The position numbers and the translations under genes are program-made. The notes below the pieces were generated by a model, which worked only from the letters and a program-made list of their open reading frames with translations, was not told the origin of the DNA and ran no database searches. Below, piece by piece: positions 35,516 through 46,071 of a stretch of 64,000 nucleotides of DNA. The DNA lies in contig NC_090179.1 of assembly GCF_024679245.1 (NCBI RefSeq), positions 1,151,501-1,215,500 of the forward strand, given 5' to 3'. The first letter of the stretch is position 1, and each line of letters opens with the position of its first letter. This DNA is from Pseudorasbora parva. Lineage: Eukaryota > Chordata > Actinopteri > Cypriniformes > Gobionidae.

Positions 35516-36700
35516 ACATGCTATTGTGAGTATAGTTCTGTTGTGTTTGTTTTATGCTTCTTTCTTTTCTTCACTGGAATTCCTCATAATAAAAACTACA
35601 TTAAGGTAATTGTAAGATATCGTGCATGAAATCAAAATTAGTGCGCCATCCTCCAGCAGAAATGCAAGGACACTGAAAATCTGCCAATAGTGTCTGCATT
35701 TAGAAATTAGAACATTAGGCTTACAAAATGTGCAATATAAACTATTGCTAAGACTGTGTAAGAGGCATTTACAGTTTCAAGATATGATTTTAATCACTCT
35801 AGCCAGCATAGATTCTCCATTTGAGCGCCTTCACTTGTTTATTCATATTAAAAGCCGACCGAGGCTGAACATGTGCAGCACCTGAGACCTGATCCAGTTT
35901 TGTCTTTGCATTAAATTATCCAGACAGACACCAAAACCACCCGCCGTCTCGCCTGAATTTAAAGTCAGCATGAAACAGAAACCATGTTCTCTATTTTAAT
36001 GTATATTAAAGCCAAACTTCCTAAATGAGGATTCAAAAAGTAGGACAGGCTTGATTGTATGGTCGGATCATTGTCATTTGTAAATTGCTGCAATCTCATT
36101 TGCAAAGTGGCTGTGAAAAAACCCTTCTATGAAGCCTGTATTTATAATGCTTAATAAGAGTATTGTTTATGCATTATAATACATGCATAATGCATAACAA
36201 ACAACTATAATATGTTGGACTATCAGATAATTATAACAGTTACAATACATTATAATACTTATTTGTCTTTATAACTTATAAGAGTGCAATGCATTATAGC
36301 ACCAGATGAAGCCTTAATTCATGTTGTTTCATAAAGGAATTCTTAATGCATGCATAATGCCTTATAAACAACCTCATAATGTGTTGTATCATCTCATGAA
36401 AAAAACGTAATAACAGCAATACTTACCTGTTTGTGTTTGTAATTATTTAGAGTTTATAGATGATTTACAACACACAGTGAGCATCATTTTATCCACTTAA
36501 GTTATAATGGATTATATATCTCATAGTTTCATATCTTGACATTGTTTACTTAAGATTTGCACAGTATCATACTATATCTTAGTGTCTTTTACTGCTTACA
36601 GTAAAGTGACAAACACAAGGTCTTCGTTTAAACATCTAAATAGCTTAATAATGTGGTCACAATGTTTATAAGTGGCCTTTGTCTGCTTTAAACCCATCTC
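35516..36700. other. AT-rich non-coding stretch
   Basis: Many TGCATTATAATGCAT-like near-palindromic words occur at 36130-36390, as in degraded MITEs. No gene is seen. Confidence 0.5.
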
Positions 36701-36990
36701 TGGCGTGACGACTCAAATCTTTCGAATAATCTTACGGATATCTATTTACCTGATATGACTTAAGACCTGAAATGTTGCCAGAATCATAATCATACACTGT
36801 TTGTTCATCGCATTGACACTATATGATAATTGAAGTGAGCTGATAACATCACTGTTTTCTCCAGAGCGGCTGTACAGCTGAATCAAACTCTGTTGCATTA
36901 TTTTCCTGTGAAGCTGCTTTGAAAAAGTTTGGACTTGTAAAAGAGTTATATAAATAAAAAGGTGATTTGATTTTGAATTGATTTAAAGTA
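36701..36990 (+). repeat. LINE 3' tail
   Basis: CCTGTGAAGCTGCTTTGA, then AGTTATATAAATAAA and a short TTGAT-type repeat (GTGATTTGATTTTGAATTG) match the 3' end of a zebrafish-type LINE that normally terminates in pentamer repeats. No coding sequence is attached. Confidence 0.55.
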
Positions 36991-37048
36991 AAGTCATCTT
37001 TTAAAAAGTCATGAGATATCATGAAGTGGTTATAAGACATTTCCCTTA

Positions 37049-39455
37049 GGCCGTGTGTCCACCAAAGCGTTTTTAGCCCGCTGAAAAGAGAAGCACCTGA
37101 CTGCAGCCTGCAGATCACAATAACCATAACGTGTTGTTCATTATAAACGTGGGATTATGAATTATATTGAGAACATCATACATAGAAAGCATGCCGTAAT
37201 TTAACGTTACCCTTGAAGTTAACTTTAGCCACATTCATTGTGAAGTGTGCAAGCGATTTGCAAAGATTAATATAAAGGTTAATAAAACGCTACACTCACT
37301 TCTTCTGGAGGTGCAGCAGGAACACTAATAGTTGGTACCGATCCTTTATTCAGGAGCAGCTTCTTAGCAAAACCTGCTTCATACTAACCCTCGTTTATAA
37401 AGCAGTCTGGTGAGAAATGATTCACGCGGTGAAAACATGAAAGCATTGACGTTGATCAGAAGGAATATTCCCTTCAAAAACAAAACTCAGCCACTGCGTC
37501 TTCGGCGGTTCGGATTTAGGAACATCAGAATGACTGCTGTGTTCATTATTACACACAAGAACAGAACACTACGATCGCTTAGACGCCATTCTGCTCCAGC
37601 GTATCAACAATGGCGAATATGATGACGGCAGCTTGAGCTTGCGCAGGGGGCGGGTCGATTGGAAACGCTGCTGTCAATCAACAGTCGTGGGAGGGGCGTC
37701 TGGTCGTGTGACGTCACACATCGAACAGCTCGATTTGAGACAGGGGAAAACATATAAGGAGATTTAAAAAAAAACACTTGATGGATTTTTATCATTTAGG
37801 ATGGTTGTGTACAGGCACTGCCAACACACTTTTTCATACAATCCACTTGTAATAGTGCATGTACCATTATATGACCCCTATAAAACTACTGGACCCACTT
37901 TATTTTAGGTGGCCTTAACTACTATGTAATAACATTTTAATGAATCATTTGATACAATGCACTTATTGTGTACATACATGTTTTTACATTTTACTTACAT
38001 TTTAAAAATGACCTGCATGTAATTACGTCTGTAATTAATTTCTGTAGTCACATACAGTAATTGGATTCTTGCTAGGAAAGTAGCCTACATAAAACGTTTT
38101 CCAAAAAATTAACCAATTTACAATGTATTGTGTTTGATACTATCACCGAGTATAAGTAATTAGCGGTTTCACAGTTTTGTTTGGTAGTAGCCTACTTCAT
38201 AAGTATAAGAAACTATAAGCATTGTTAACCGTATTTCCTGTTTGTTGTAACGTTGAGGTCAGACTTGACGCCACTAACCAATGAGAAGAGTTGCAGTCCT
38301 GCTCCAGGTGCAACCCCGCCTCAATTGACATCATGCTTTGCTACTAACCAATGAGAAGCATTATGGGTGGATCGAGATATGCAGCCCCGCCCCCATATGC
38401 AGCATTGCCTCGATCTGCAGGCTTCAGAGCATTTTGGCAGCGCAGCGTTTTTTTCAGTTGAGACTTTTTGCTTGTTATGATATGTAATATCTGCGGAAGT
38501 GTTAGTATCTCATTTCACAGATACTTATTGTGTTTCTGTATTGATTCTATATAAAAAATGAAATACAATGTAAATTATTTGCTTTAAATAATAGCTCTTG
38601 TATTTAATATTTTTTTTCCGTTATTATGCACATTGTTTTCATTCCAATGGCTTGCACCGCGCAAGGATGGTTGGTTGCAGCATTGAACAAAGCGCACGCG
38701 CAGCGCACCATTGACGAGCTTGCGCGCACGCTGTCTTCAAAATATTAAAACTTTTGCTGCTGCATTCTGTGACGATTACCCGTGCGGCCAATAGAAACGG
38801 TACATCGAAACAAGCACGGAAAGCAAAAATGTTTTGACAACTTGTACTGTACCCAGCACACTATCGAACTGCTCCCTACTGAGCCAAAAGTATACATGGA
38901 AACGGTCGCTGTGGAAACGAAGCTCTATCGCGCCTACATTCACCAAACCGTTCACTGGACCTGAGGGTTTCGTGCACCCACATCATCTTCTTTCTTGCTG
39001 CTCTCTCTTCTTATTATTATTATTAAATTTTACTAGCAGGGCTAGTGCTGTCGCTCGCTTCGTAGCACGGGACAGATACATATTTGCCCCTGACCGAGTG
39101 AATAGAAATAGACATATAGAACTCCCGCTATAAGTTTTGAGAAAACAGCCTACTTTGCCCTGGCCAGCGAAGCGCATACCGCGTTGTATCTGAAGGGCTA
39201 GGCTGAACCCCGCGGCAGGCGCAGCGCATTTCTGTGTGAAAGCCCCAATACTCGCTGTGTTTTATTCAAAGTTAAACATTCTTGAACACCAAAGTTGAAC
39301 AGTAAAAAAATGCTGAACGCTCAACGTTTAAGTGTGAAATATTCGCTCAGCGCCTTGTTATGCCCCAGGCGTTTTAAAAACACGGTGCTCCCATTGAAAT
39401 CAATTGAAAACGCCAGCCAGCTGCGCAAAAAAAACGCTTTGGTGGACACACGGCC
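37049..39455. mobile_element. 2.4-kb Harbinger-like element, TTA target duplication
   Basis: The left terminus GGCCGTGTGTCCACCAAAGC and the right terminus (its reverse complement, extending to CGTTTT) form a near-perfect inverted repeat of about 25 bp. TTA flanks each side (37046-37048 and 39456-39458). PIF/Harbinger elements have such termini and 3-bp TWA duplications. No transposase or Myb-like gene is found, only frames of up to 99 codons. The fragment at 37893 (CCCACTTTATTTTAGGTGG) is another MITE nested inside. Confidence 0.8.
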
Positions 39456-39531
39456 TTAAGGTGAAAAAACAAAACTAAAAAACAATACAGTCACAATGCA
39501 AATCATGTTGCTTTTACTACTGCTGCAGTTA

Positions 39532-40398
39532 AGCCTAGTTCACACTGCCCGATTTTTGCCCCGATTTTGAGTCGCCAACAGGTTTTGCGAAATCGCCGAC
39601 AAATGCCCGAGATCACAGGCAAATCGGTGCTCGTGCACGCGAGTGACAATCACGCAGTGTGAATAATCAAATACGCGATCAGAGAGAATCGCCGACGAAT
39701 CGCCGACGCCGGTGAGATATTGGCATGCTAAATATCTGGACCTGTCGGCGATTCAAACTCCTGCTGTGTGAACAGCGTTCTGACTGAAAATTACATCGAC
39801 AGCCAATGAGAGAGTGAGATACAGGGCAGCAGGAGGTTCAGGGAGGAGTTATAAAGCAGAATTTCAGTATTTTAATAGATATATTTACAATTCTATCAAA
39901 CAGAAACAAAGGCCAAACATTTGCACATCCAGCCACAGCAGCAGCACATTACACAATTGTGTATTTACCTCAAACTGTCTTTGCAGAACACAATCCTGGC
40001 TCCCTCTGTCTCTCCAACAATTTCTTCCACCATAATCTTTTTTTTCTTTTTCTCCACAAATCAGCGCACATACAGTTTGAAGCAAACGTTGTGCAGTTTA
40101 TCATTTTAAACAACAATTCAAAGTCTCGCGTGACAACTCCGGTCTGACACACGTGTGATCTCGCGTTGTTTACTCGGCACATCGCACGTGTGTTTGGGAA
40201 ACGTAGTTTGCGCACCGGAGAGAGAGAGAGTTGTCGGCGATTCTTCCTCTTGTTCAGTCATGCAGTGTGAACTCCTCTGTCGTCAAACCATCGTGCAGTG
40301 TGAACACAGCAGTGACTGAATGAGACCCCAGATAGTCATGCAGTGTGAATAGAGCAGTGACCCGACGAGTTTGAAAATCGTGCAGTCTGAACTAGGCT
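39532..40398. mobile_element. Harbinger-like MITE, complete copy
   Basis: The left end AGCCTAGTTCACACTGCC and the right end (reverse complement AGCCTAGTTCAGACTGC) are inverted repeats. TTA lies at 39529-39531 and 40399-40401. The 867-bp body matches the truncated copy at 22878-23681. The termini also repeat internally as GCAGTGTGAA words near 40260-40350. There is no transposase. It sits only 76 bp from the element ending at 39455. Confidence 0.87.
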
Positions 40399-40401
40399 TT
40401 A

Positions 40402-41204
40402 CTTTACACACACACATGCTTGAGTGAAGTCAAAAAGATTTTTCTTAGCGGAAACATCAAGATCAGCATTTGCTTGTCTTGTCAGAGTCAGTGAGCGCAT
40501 CAGAAGCGCACAAGCTTCAGTCTCTCTTCTAAAAGCCAGAGGACGAGGTGTTTTTCTGCTTTTCTTAGCCTGCTGACAGTAATAAGCCTGTAGTGATTTC
40601 ATGCTGATCTTCGTCTGTCGAGCTGAAAACTGTTGTCAGTGCAGGTGTGTGAAGAGTTCACATTGCCACGGCCCTTGCCATCGCATCATAACACTATAAC
40701 TATACCGGGCATTTCTTCCAGTTGGAATTCAGTTTGTGCACATTCTTTCCAGACAATGAAAAGAAAAACACAAAGCGATGGAGAGGATTGCAACCGAGAG
40801 AAGTGCATACCAGGTTTCCTGTCTCAAGGACTTCAGTGCAGTTATTAAACATAAGTTCAGGAGGAGTACGCCCATCGTATTTTTTAAAATATGACCAGGA
40901 TATAAATCAGTTCTTTTAGCATTCCTCCTCTTTCCCTTCACCTACTTTATATATTTCACGTATGCTATCCTCCAGAGACCCTCCATAACAGACAGCGAGT
41001 CAAAACTGTTTACCATTTACAAAAAGATTATATGGGCACAGGAACTCGAGAATACACAGTTTCAAAACAGCTTCACGCATAATGCATATTTCAGTGTTAC
41101 AATCAGGAAGCATTCTGTTATCAGTCAGAGAAAAGTGTGTCAGAATCATGCACTGTAAATCTGCACTATTTACATCCTATAACCTGTTTACCTGAGTGCC
41201 ACTT
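40402..41204. other. Non-coding stretch
   Basis: No gene or element end is recognised. Small overlapping frames of 65-71 codons near 40633-40941 have no family features. Confidence 0.5.
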
Positions 41205-41405
41205 TTCCCTCCTGTCCTCCACTTCTTACTCATCCTTCTCTAGATGCATTCACTCATTTCCCAAAGTCATCTTGAATGCTGAATTGTCAATACAGCTGAA
41301 TAATTTGAGAGAACATCACATAAGCTGACGTCGTGTTTTAGTCTGAAGTCACCATTATGGAGATCAGTGTTCCCTTTGGATGGCCACTGGGAGATTCATT
41401 TATAG
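41205..41405 (-). repeat. Inverted-repeat arm (left), R1 family
   Basis: This roughly 200-bp arm is the reverse complement of 42590-42795. Shared words are CTCCTGTCCTCCACTTCT, CCAAAGTCATCTTGAATGC and GGCCACTGGGAGATTCATT. The arms enclose about 1.18 kb. It is also a reverse copy of part of the repeat at 21781. Confidence 0.8.
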
Positions 41406-41468
41406 TACTGTAATAATTGTAACATTGTGTGATATACAGCTATACCATAATGCAAGTGAAATAATTAG

Positions 41469-41745
41469 TAGGGCTGTCGATTAAGCATGTTAATTAGATT
41501 AATTACGTACGGTAAAAAATAACGCATTCAAAGTATTAACACATTTAACGCATTTGCCCCGCTCCAGACCTACTTAGGTCATCTTACCTGTCCTTACGTG
41601 TCCTTTTTCTTACACTATAATGACTTTATCTTTTGGGAGACACATCAAATTTGATGTGTGATAAATTTGCAATTAATTAAATTAAATTAATTAATTAACA
41701 TTGTGTAATTAATTCGTTTTTTTAACGAATCGCTTGACAGCCCTC
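41469..41745. mobile_element. hAT-type MITE, exact 8-bp target duplication
   Basis: The left end TAGGGCTGTCGATTAA and the right end CGAATCGCTTGACAGCCCT(C) are inverted repeats of about 10 bp with a longer imperfect match. ATAATTAG flanks both sides (41461-41468 and 41746-41753), the 8-bp duplication expected for hAT. The interior has TTAATTAA runs and no gene. Confidence 0.85.
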
Positions 41746-42589
41746 ATAATTAGTAAACATCATGAAATCATTTAGCCAGACACAATGAACATGTTAAACA
41801 ATGATTAAAGCTTTTGATCGTAATGATTATGATGTAAGTATGTTTTTCATTATTTTCATCACATGGTGCAGTTCAGTTAACTTTGGTGACCTTAATGAAA
41901 TATTACATGTACATCTGCAGTCGCTCAAATAATATGAGGACATACTGTTTTATTTCTGTAGCCAAGGTCATTTCACAGCGCAGACTCTCTTATGGATTCT
42001 ACATAAGAGACATCATTAAGAATGAAAAAAGGCAAAAAGAGTCAGAGGACATAAACTTTGCAATAACACTGAGTAAATAACAAGGATTTGAAAGTAGGGG
42101 GAGATGCCAGGAGAGAGAACCACCCACAGAAGACAAACTGAACTTGGAAAACATTACTAAATTGGATCCATAGGACCTGAGAAGCCAAGCAAGAGCATCG
42201 GGGTGAATCAATCGGCTAAAGGTCCTGGTAAACCCTACATTATGGGGACAAAACGTCCCCACAAAGATGGCAATGGCAGAAATTATTTGGACGTTTTGGA
42301 AATTCTGAAATTTATTTTGGATGATGATAAATACAGGTGTAAAACTTTTTGAGCTTGTCCATTTTTATCCACTTCCAGAGGTAGTGGAAAATGCATTTGA
42401 CAGCATTCCCACCGAAAGACTGTCTCTCCTCCTGACCTCACGCATTAACATCATGAGATGTGCACAACGTTTTTATCTTAAACTTTGAAGATGAAAAACG
42501 TCCCAAGTCCAATGTTTCCTCAACATTTCTGATTTCTAACACACAGACTCACAGCATCCAGCTGGTCTTTTTTGGAAGAGAATTAAAGT

Positions 42590-42960
42590 AATATAAATGA
42601 ATCTCCCAGTGGCCATCCAGAGGGAACACTGATCTTCATAATGGTGACTTCAGACTAAAACACGACGTCAGCTTATGTGATGTTCTATCAAATTATTCAG
42701 CTGTATTGACAATTCAGCATTCAAGATGACTTTGGGAAATGAGTGAATGCATCTAGAGAAGGATGACTGCAGAAGTGGAGGACAGGAGGGAAAAGTGAAA
42801 ATGGCATTCAAACCAATCAATTCATCTTAACTTGGGTTTTCTGAGTAAAAAGGCATAGTATGTGAATAGTACAGATTACTAGATTTGTACTATTAAATTA
42901 AGTCAACGTTAAGTCAAATGGACTAAAAAGAGTTATTTAGTTAGTTAGAACAACTGTTGT
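42590..42960 (+). repeat. Inverted-repeat arm (right) and dispersed repeat R1, copy 2
   Basis: The first 205 bp is the mirror of 41205-41405. From 42620 to 42960 it continues as a copy of the repeat at 21781-22170, including ACCAATCAATTCATCTTAA and AGTACAGATTACTAGATTT. So one arm is a longer copy and the other a shorter reversed copy. Confidence 0.78.
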
Positions 42961-43193
42961 ACAGTGTCCTCCAGGACAGCACTGCTCTAGATCAGGGATT
43001 TCAATCTTTTAGATGCCACGGACCCCCAAATATGATCATCCCTGTGTGAGGGACCCCAAACCAAAATCTATTAGGCATTTGTCTAATATAGGCATCTGTT
43101 ATTATTATTATTTTATTTATTAATTTACTATTTATTTTAATCTAATTATTTTTATTGATTTAACACATTTTTCAGGGAAATTAGCTTATATTG

Positions 43194-46027
43194 TAGCCTG
43201 GCGTGGTCATACTCAGCTCTAGTCAGAATATGAGTCTGATGCTCCATTGGGCTGTGATTATGGGGCGTGTTTCAACCCAACCAGGAAAGACCTCGATTGG
43301 ACAGACCAACAACCAATCAGAGCAGCAGAGCGACGCATTACGTTAGTTGTCAAATGTCGACAGAGCTCAACTACACTGTGTTGCCAAGTCCGCGTTTTTT
43401 TCCATGGGTTGTTTTTTATGTCCGTGGGTTGAAGCGACCTCAATTATGTGATATATAGACCCAGGAATGTGAATTTTAGCAGCAACCTTGCCAAAATAAC
43501 ACACATTTTACCCCCAAACGCCATTTTTTCTGGAGAACCCCCCGAGAAGCTATTGGGCTTGTTTTGGGCTAGTAGTTGGCGGGTTTTGTTGTAAAAACTT
43601 GGCATCCCTGTCTGCACGCGCACTGGAATAAGTAATGCACAGTTACTTACCCAACACGATCAACATTTCTGAGAGAAGTAGTGGAGGTGATGCAGATACA
43701 AACAAGCTCTCCGTTTAGGATTTGAACAAATATAATCCAAGCGCCTTTGATGACGTGATCATTACGTTACTGTTGATCATCTGTCCGTCATCTGCTAAAG
43801 CCCGCCCTGATGATCTCATTGGTCAGTTTCTGTTGATCATCTGTCCGTCATCGGCTAAAGCCCGCCCTGATGATCTCATTGGTCAGTTACTGTTGATCAT
43901 CTGTACGTCATCGGCTAAAGCCCGCCCTGATGATCTCATTGGTCAGTTTCTGTTGATCATCTGTCTGTCATCGTCTAAAGCCCGTCCTGATGATCTCATT
44001 GGTCAGTTACTGTTGATCATCTGTCCGTCATCGGCTAAAGCCCGCCCTGATGATCTCATTGGTCAGTTTCTGTTGATCATCTGTCCGTCATCGTCTAAAG
44101 CCCGCCCTGATGATCTCATTGGTCAGTTACTGTTGATCATCTGTCCGTCATCGGCTAAAGCCCGCCCTGATGATCTCATTGGTCAGTTTCTGTTGATCAT
44201 CTGTCCGTCATCGTCTAAAGCCCGCCCTGATGATCTCATTGGTCAGTTACTGTTGATCATCTGTCCGTCATCGTCTAAAGCCCGCCCTGATAATCTCATT
44301 GGTCAGTTTCTGTTGATCATCTGTCCGTCATCTGCTAAAGCCCGCCCTGATGATCTCATTGGTCAGTTTCTGTTGATCATCTGTCCGTCATCGGCTAAAG
44401 CCCGCCCTGATGATCTCATTGGTCAGTTACTGTTGATCATCTGTCCGTCATCGGCTAAAGCCCGCCCTGATGATCTCATTGGTCAGTTTCTGTTGATCAT
44501 CTGTCTGTCATCGTCTAAAGCCCGCCCTGATGATCTCATTGGTCAGTTACTGTTGATCATCTGTCCGTCATCGGCTAAAGCCCGCCCTGATGATCTCATT
44601 GGTCAGTTTCTGTTGATCATCTGTCCGTCATCGTCTAAAGCCCGCCCTGATGATCTCATTGGTCAGTTACTGTTGATCATCTGTCCGTCATCGTCTAAAG
44701 CCCGCCCTGATAATCTCATTGGTCAGTTTCTGTTGATCATCTGTCCGTCATCGGCTAAAGCCCGCCCTGATGATCTCATTGGTCAGTTACTGTTGATCAT
44801 CTGTCCGTCATCGGCTAAAGCCCGCCCTGATGATCTCATTGGTCAGTTACTGTTGATCATCTGTCCGTCATCGGCTAAAGCCCGCCCTGATGATTTCATT
44901 GGTCAGTTACTGTTGATCATCTGTCCGTCATCGGCTAAAGCCCGCCCTGATGATTTCATTGGTCAGTTACTGTTGATCATCTGTCCGTCATCGGCTAAAG
45001 CCCGCCCTGATGATCTCATTGGTCAGTTACTGTTGATCATCTGTCCGTCATCGGCTAAAGCCCGCCCCGATGATCTCATTGGTCAGTTACTGTTGATCAT
45101 CTGTCCGTCATCGGCTAAAGCCCGCCCCGATGATCTCATTGGTCAGTTACTGTTGATCATCTGTCCGTCATCGGCTAAAGCCCGCCCCGATGATCTCATT
45201 GGTCAGTTTATGTTGATCATCTGTCCGTCATCGGCTAAAGCCCGCCCTGATGATCTCATTGGTCAGTTACTGTTGATCATCTGTCCGTCATCGGCTAAAG
45301 CCCGCCCCGATGATCTCATTGGTCAGTTACTGTTGATCATCTGTCCGTCATCGGCTAAAGCCCGCCCTGATGATTTCATTGGTCAGTTACTGTTGATCAT
45401 CTGTCCGTCATCGGCTAAAGCCCGCCCTGATGATTTCATTGGTCAGTTACTGTTGATCATCTGTCCGTCATCGGCTAAAGCCCGCCCTGATGATCTCATT
45501 GGTCAGTTACTGTTGATCATCTGTCCGTCATCGGCTAAAGCCCGCCCCGATGATCTCATTGGTCAGTTACTGTTGATCATCTGTCCGTCATCGGCTAAAG
45601 CCCGCCCCGATGATCTCATTGGTCAGTTACTGTTGATCATCTGTCCGTCATCGGCTAAAGCCCGCCCTGATGATCTCATTGGTCAGTTTATTTTGATCAT
45701 CTGTCCGTCATCGGCTAAAGCCCGCCCTGATGATCTCATTGGTCAGTTACTGTTGATCATCTGTCCGTCATCGGCTAAAGCCCGCCCCGATGATCTCATT
45801 GGTCAGTTTCTGTTGATCATCTGTCCGTCATCGGCTAAAGCCCGCCCTGATGATCTCATTGGTCAGTTACTGTTGATCATCTGTCCGTCATCGGCTAAAG
45901 CCCGTCCTGATGATCTCATTGGTCAGTTTCTGTTCAGCATAATCCCTCCTCTATAGATCAAGTCAAGACGGAACTGCCCGAGCTCAGATGTTGTGGGCGG
46001 GGCTGAGTTCTGTTGGTATCTAGGCTA
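43194..46027. mobile_element. Nested element with TAGCCTGG ends
   Basis: The left part reads TAGCCTGGCGTGGTCATACTC. The reverse complement of the right part reads TAGCCTAGATACCAACAGAAC then TCAGCCCCGCCCA. Short matching termini (TAGCCTRG) and GCTCCATTGGGC, CCAATCAGAGCAGC words match a common zebrafish element type from memory. Boundaries are approximate and no target duplication was found. Confidence 0.5.
43755..45940. repeat. 60-bp minisatellite, about 36 copies
   Basis: The unit is TGTTGATCATCTGTCCGTCA, TCGGCTAAAGCCCGCCCTGA, TGATCTCATTGGTCAGTTAC. It stays in register at exactly 60 bp throughout. The first third alternates TTTC/TTAC and TCGGCT/TCGTCT types. The second half shows an eight-unit (480-bp) higher-order repeat, with TGATTTCATT doublets at 44881/44941 and 45361/45421 and GTCAGTTTA units at 45205 and 45685. 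A 744-codon frame runs through because 60 is divisible by three. Confidence 0.96.
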
Positions 46028-46071
46028 CCTCTCTTTCCCCAAACCCTGGTTTGAAAACCCCTGCCCTAGAT

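Larger units (their letters stand above)
42993..46063. mobile_element. hAT-like element enclosing the 60-bp array
   Basis: The left terminus CAGGGATTTCAATCTTTT and the reverse complement of the right terminus, CAGGGGTTTTCAAACC, resemble CAGGGGT..TC hAT ends. The flanks CTCTAGAT (42985-42992) and CCCTAGAT (46064-46071) match 7 of 8, fitting an aged 8-bp duplication. The text GCCACGGACCCCCAAATATG just inside is typical of this fish family as I remember it. No transposase is present. A second element with TAGCCTGG ends and the minisatellite fill the inside. Confidence 0.72.

Noticed and set aside
30992..45940. Regularly spaced repeats that could suggest a CRISPR array
   Set aside because: The repeats are head-to-tail without unique spacers, in a vertebrate context with no cas genes. 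They are minisatellites.
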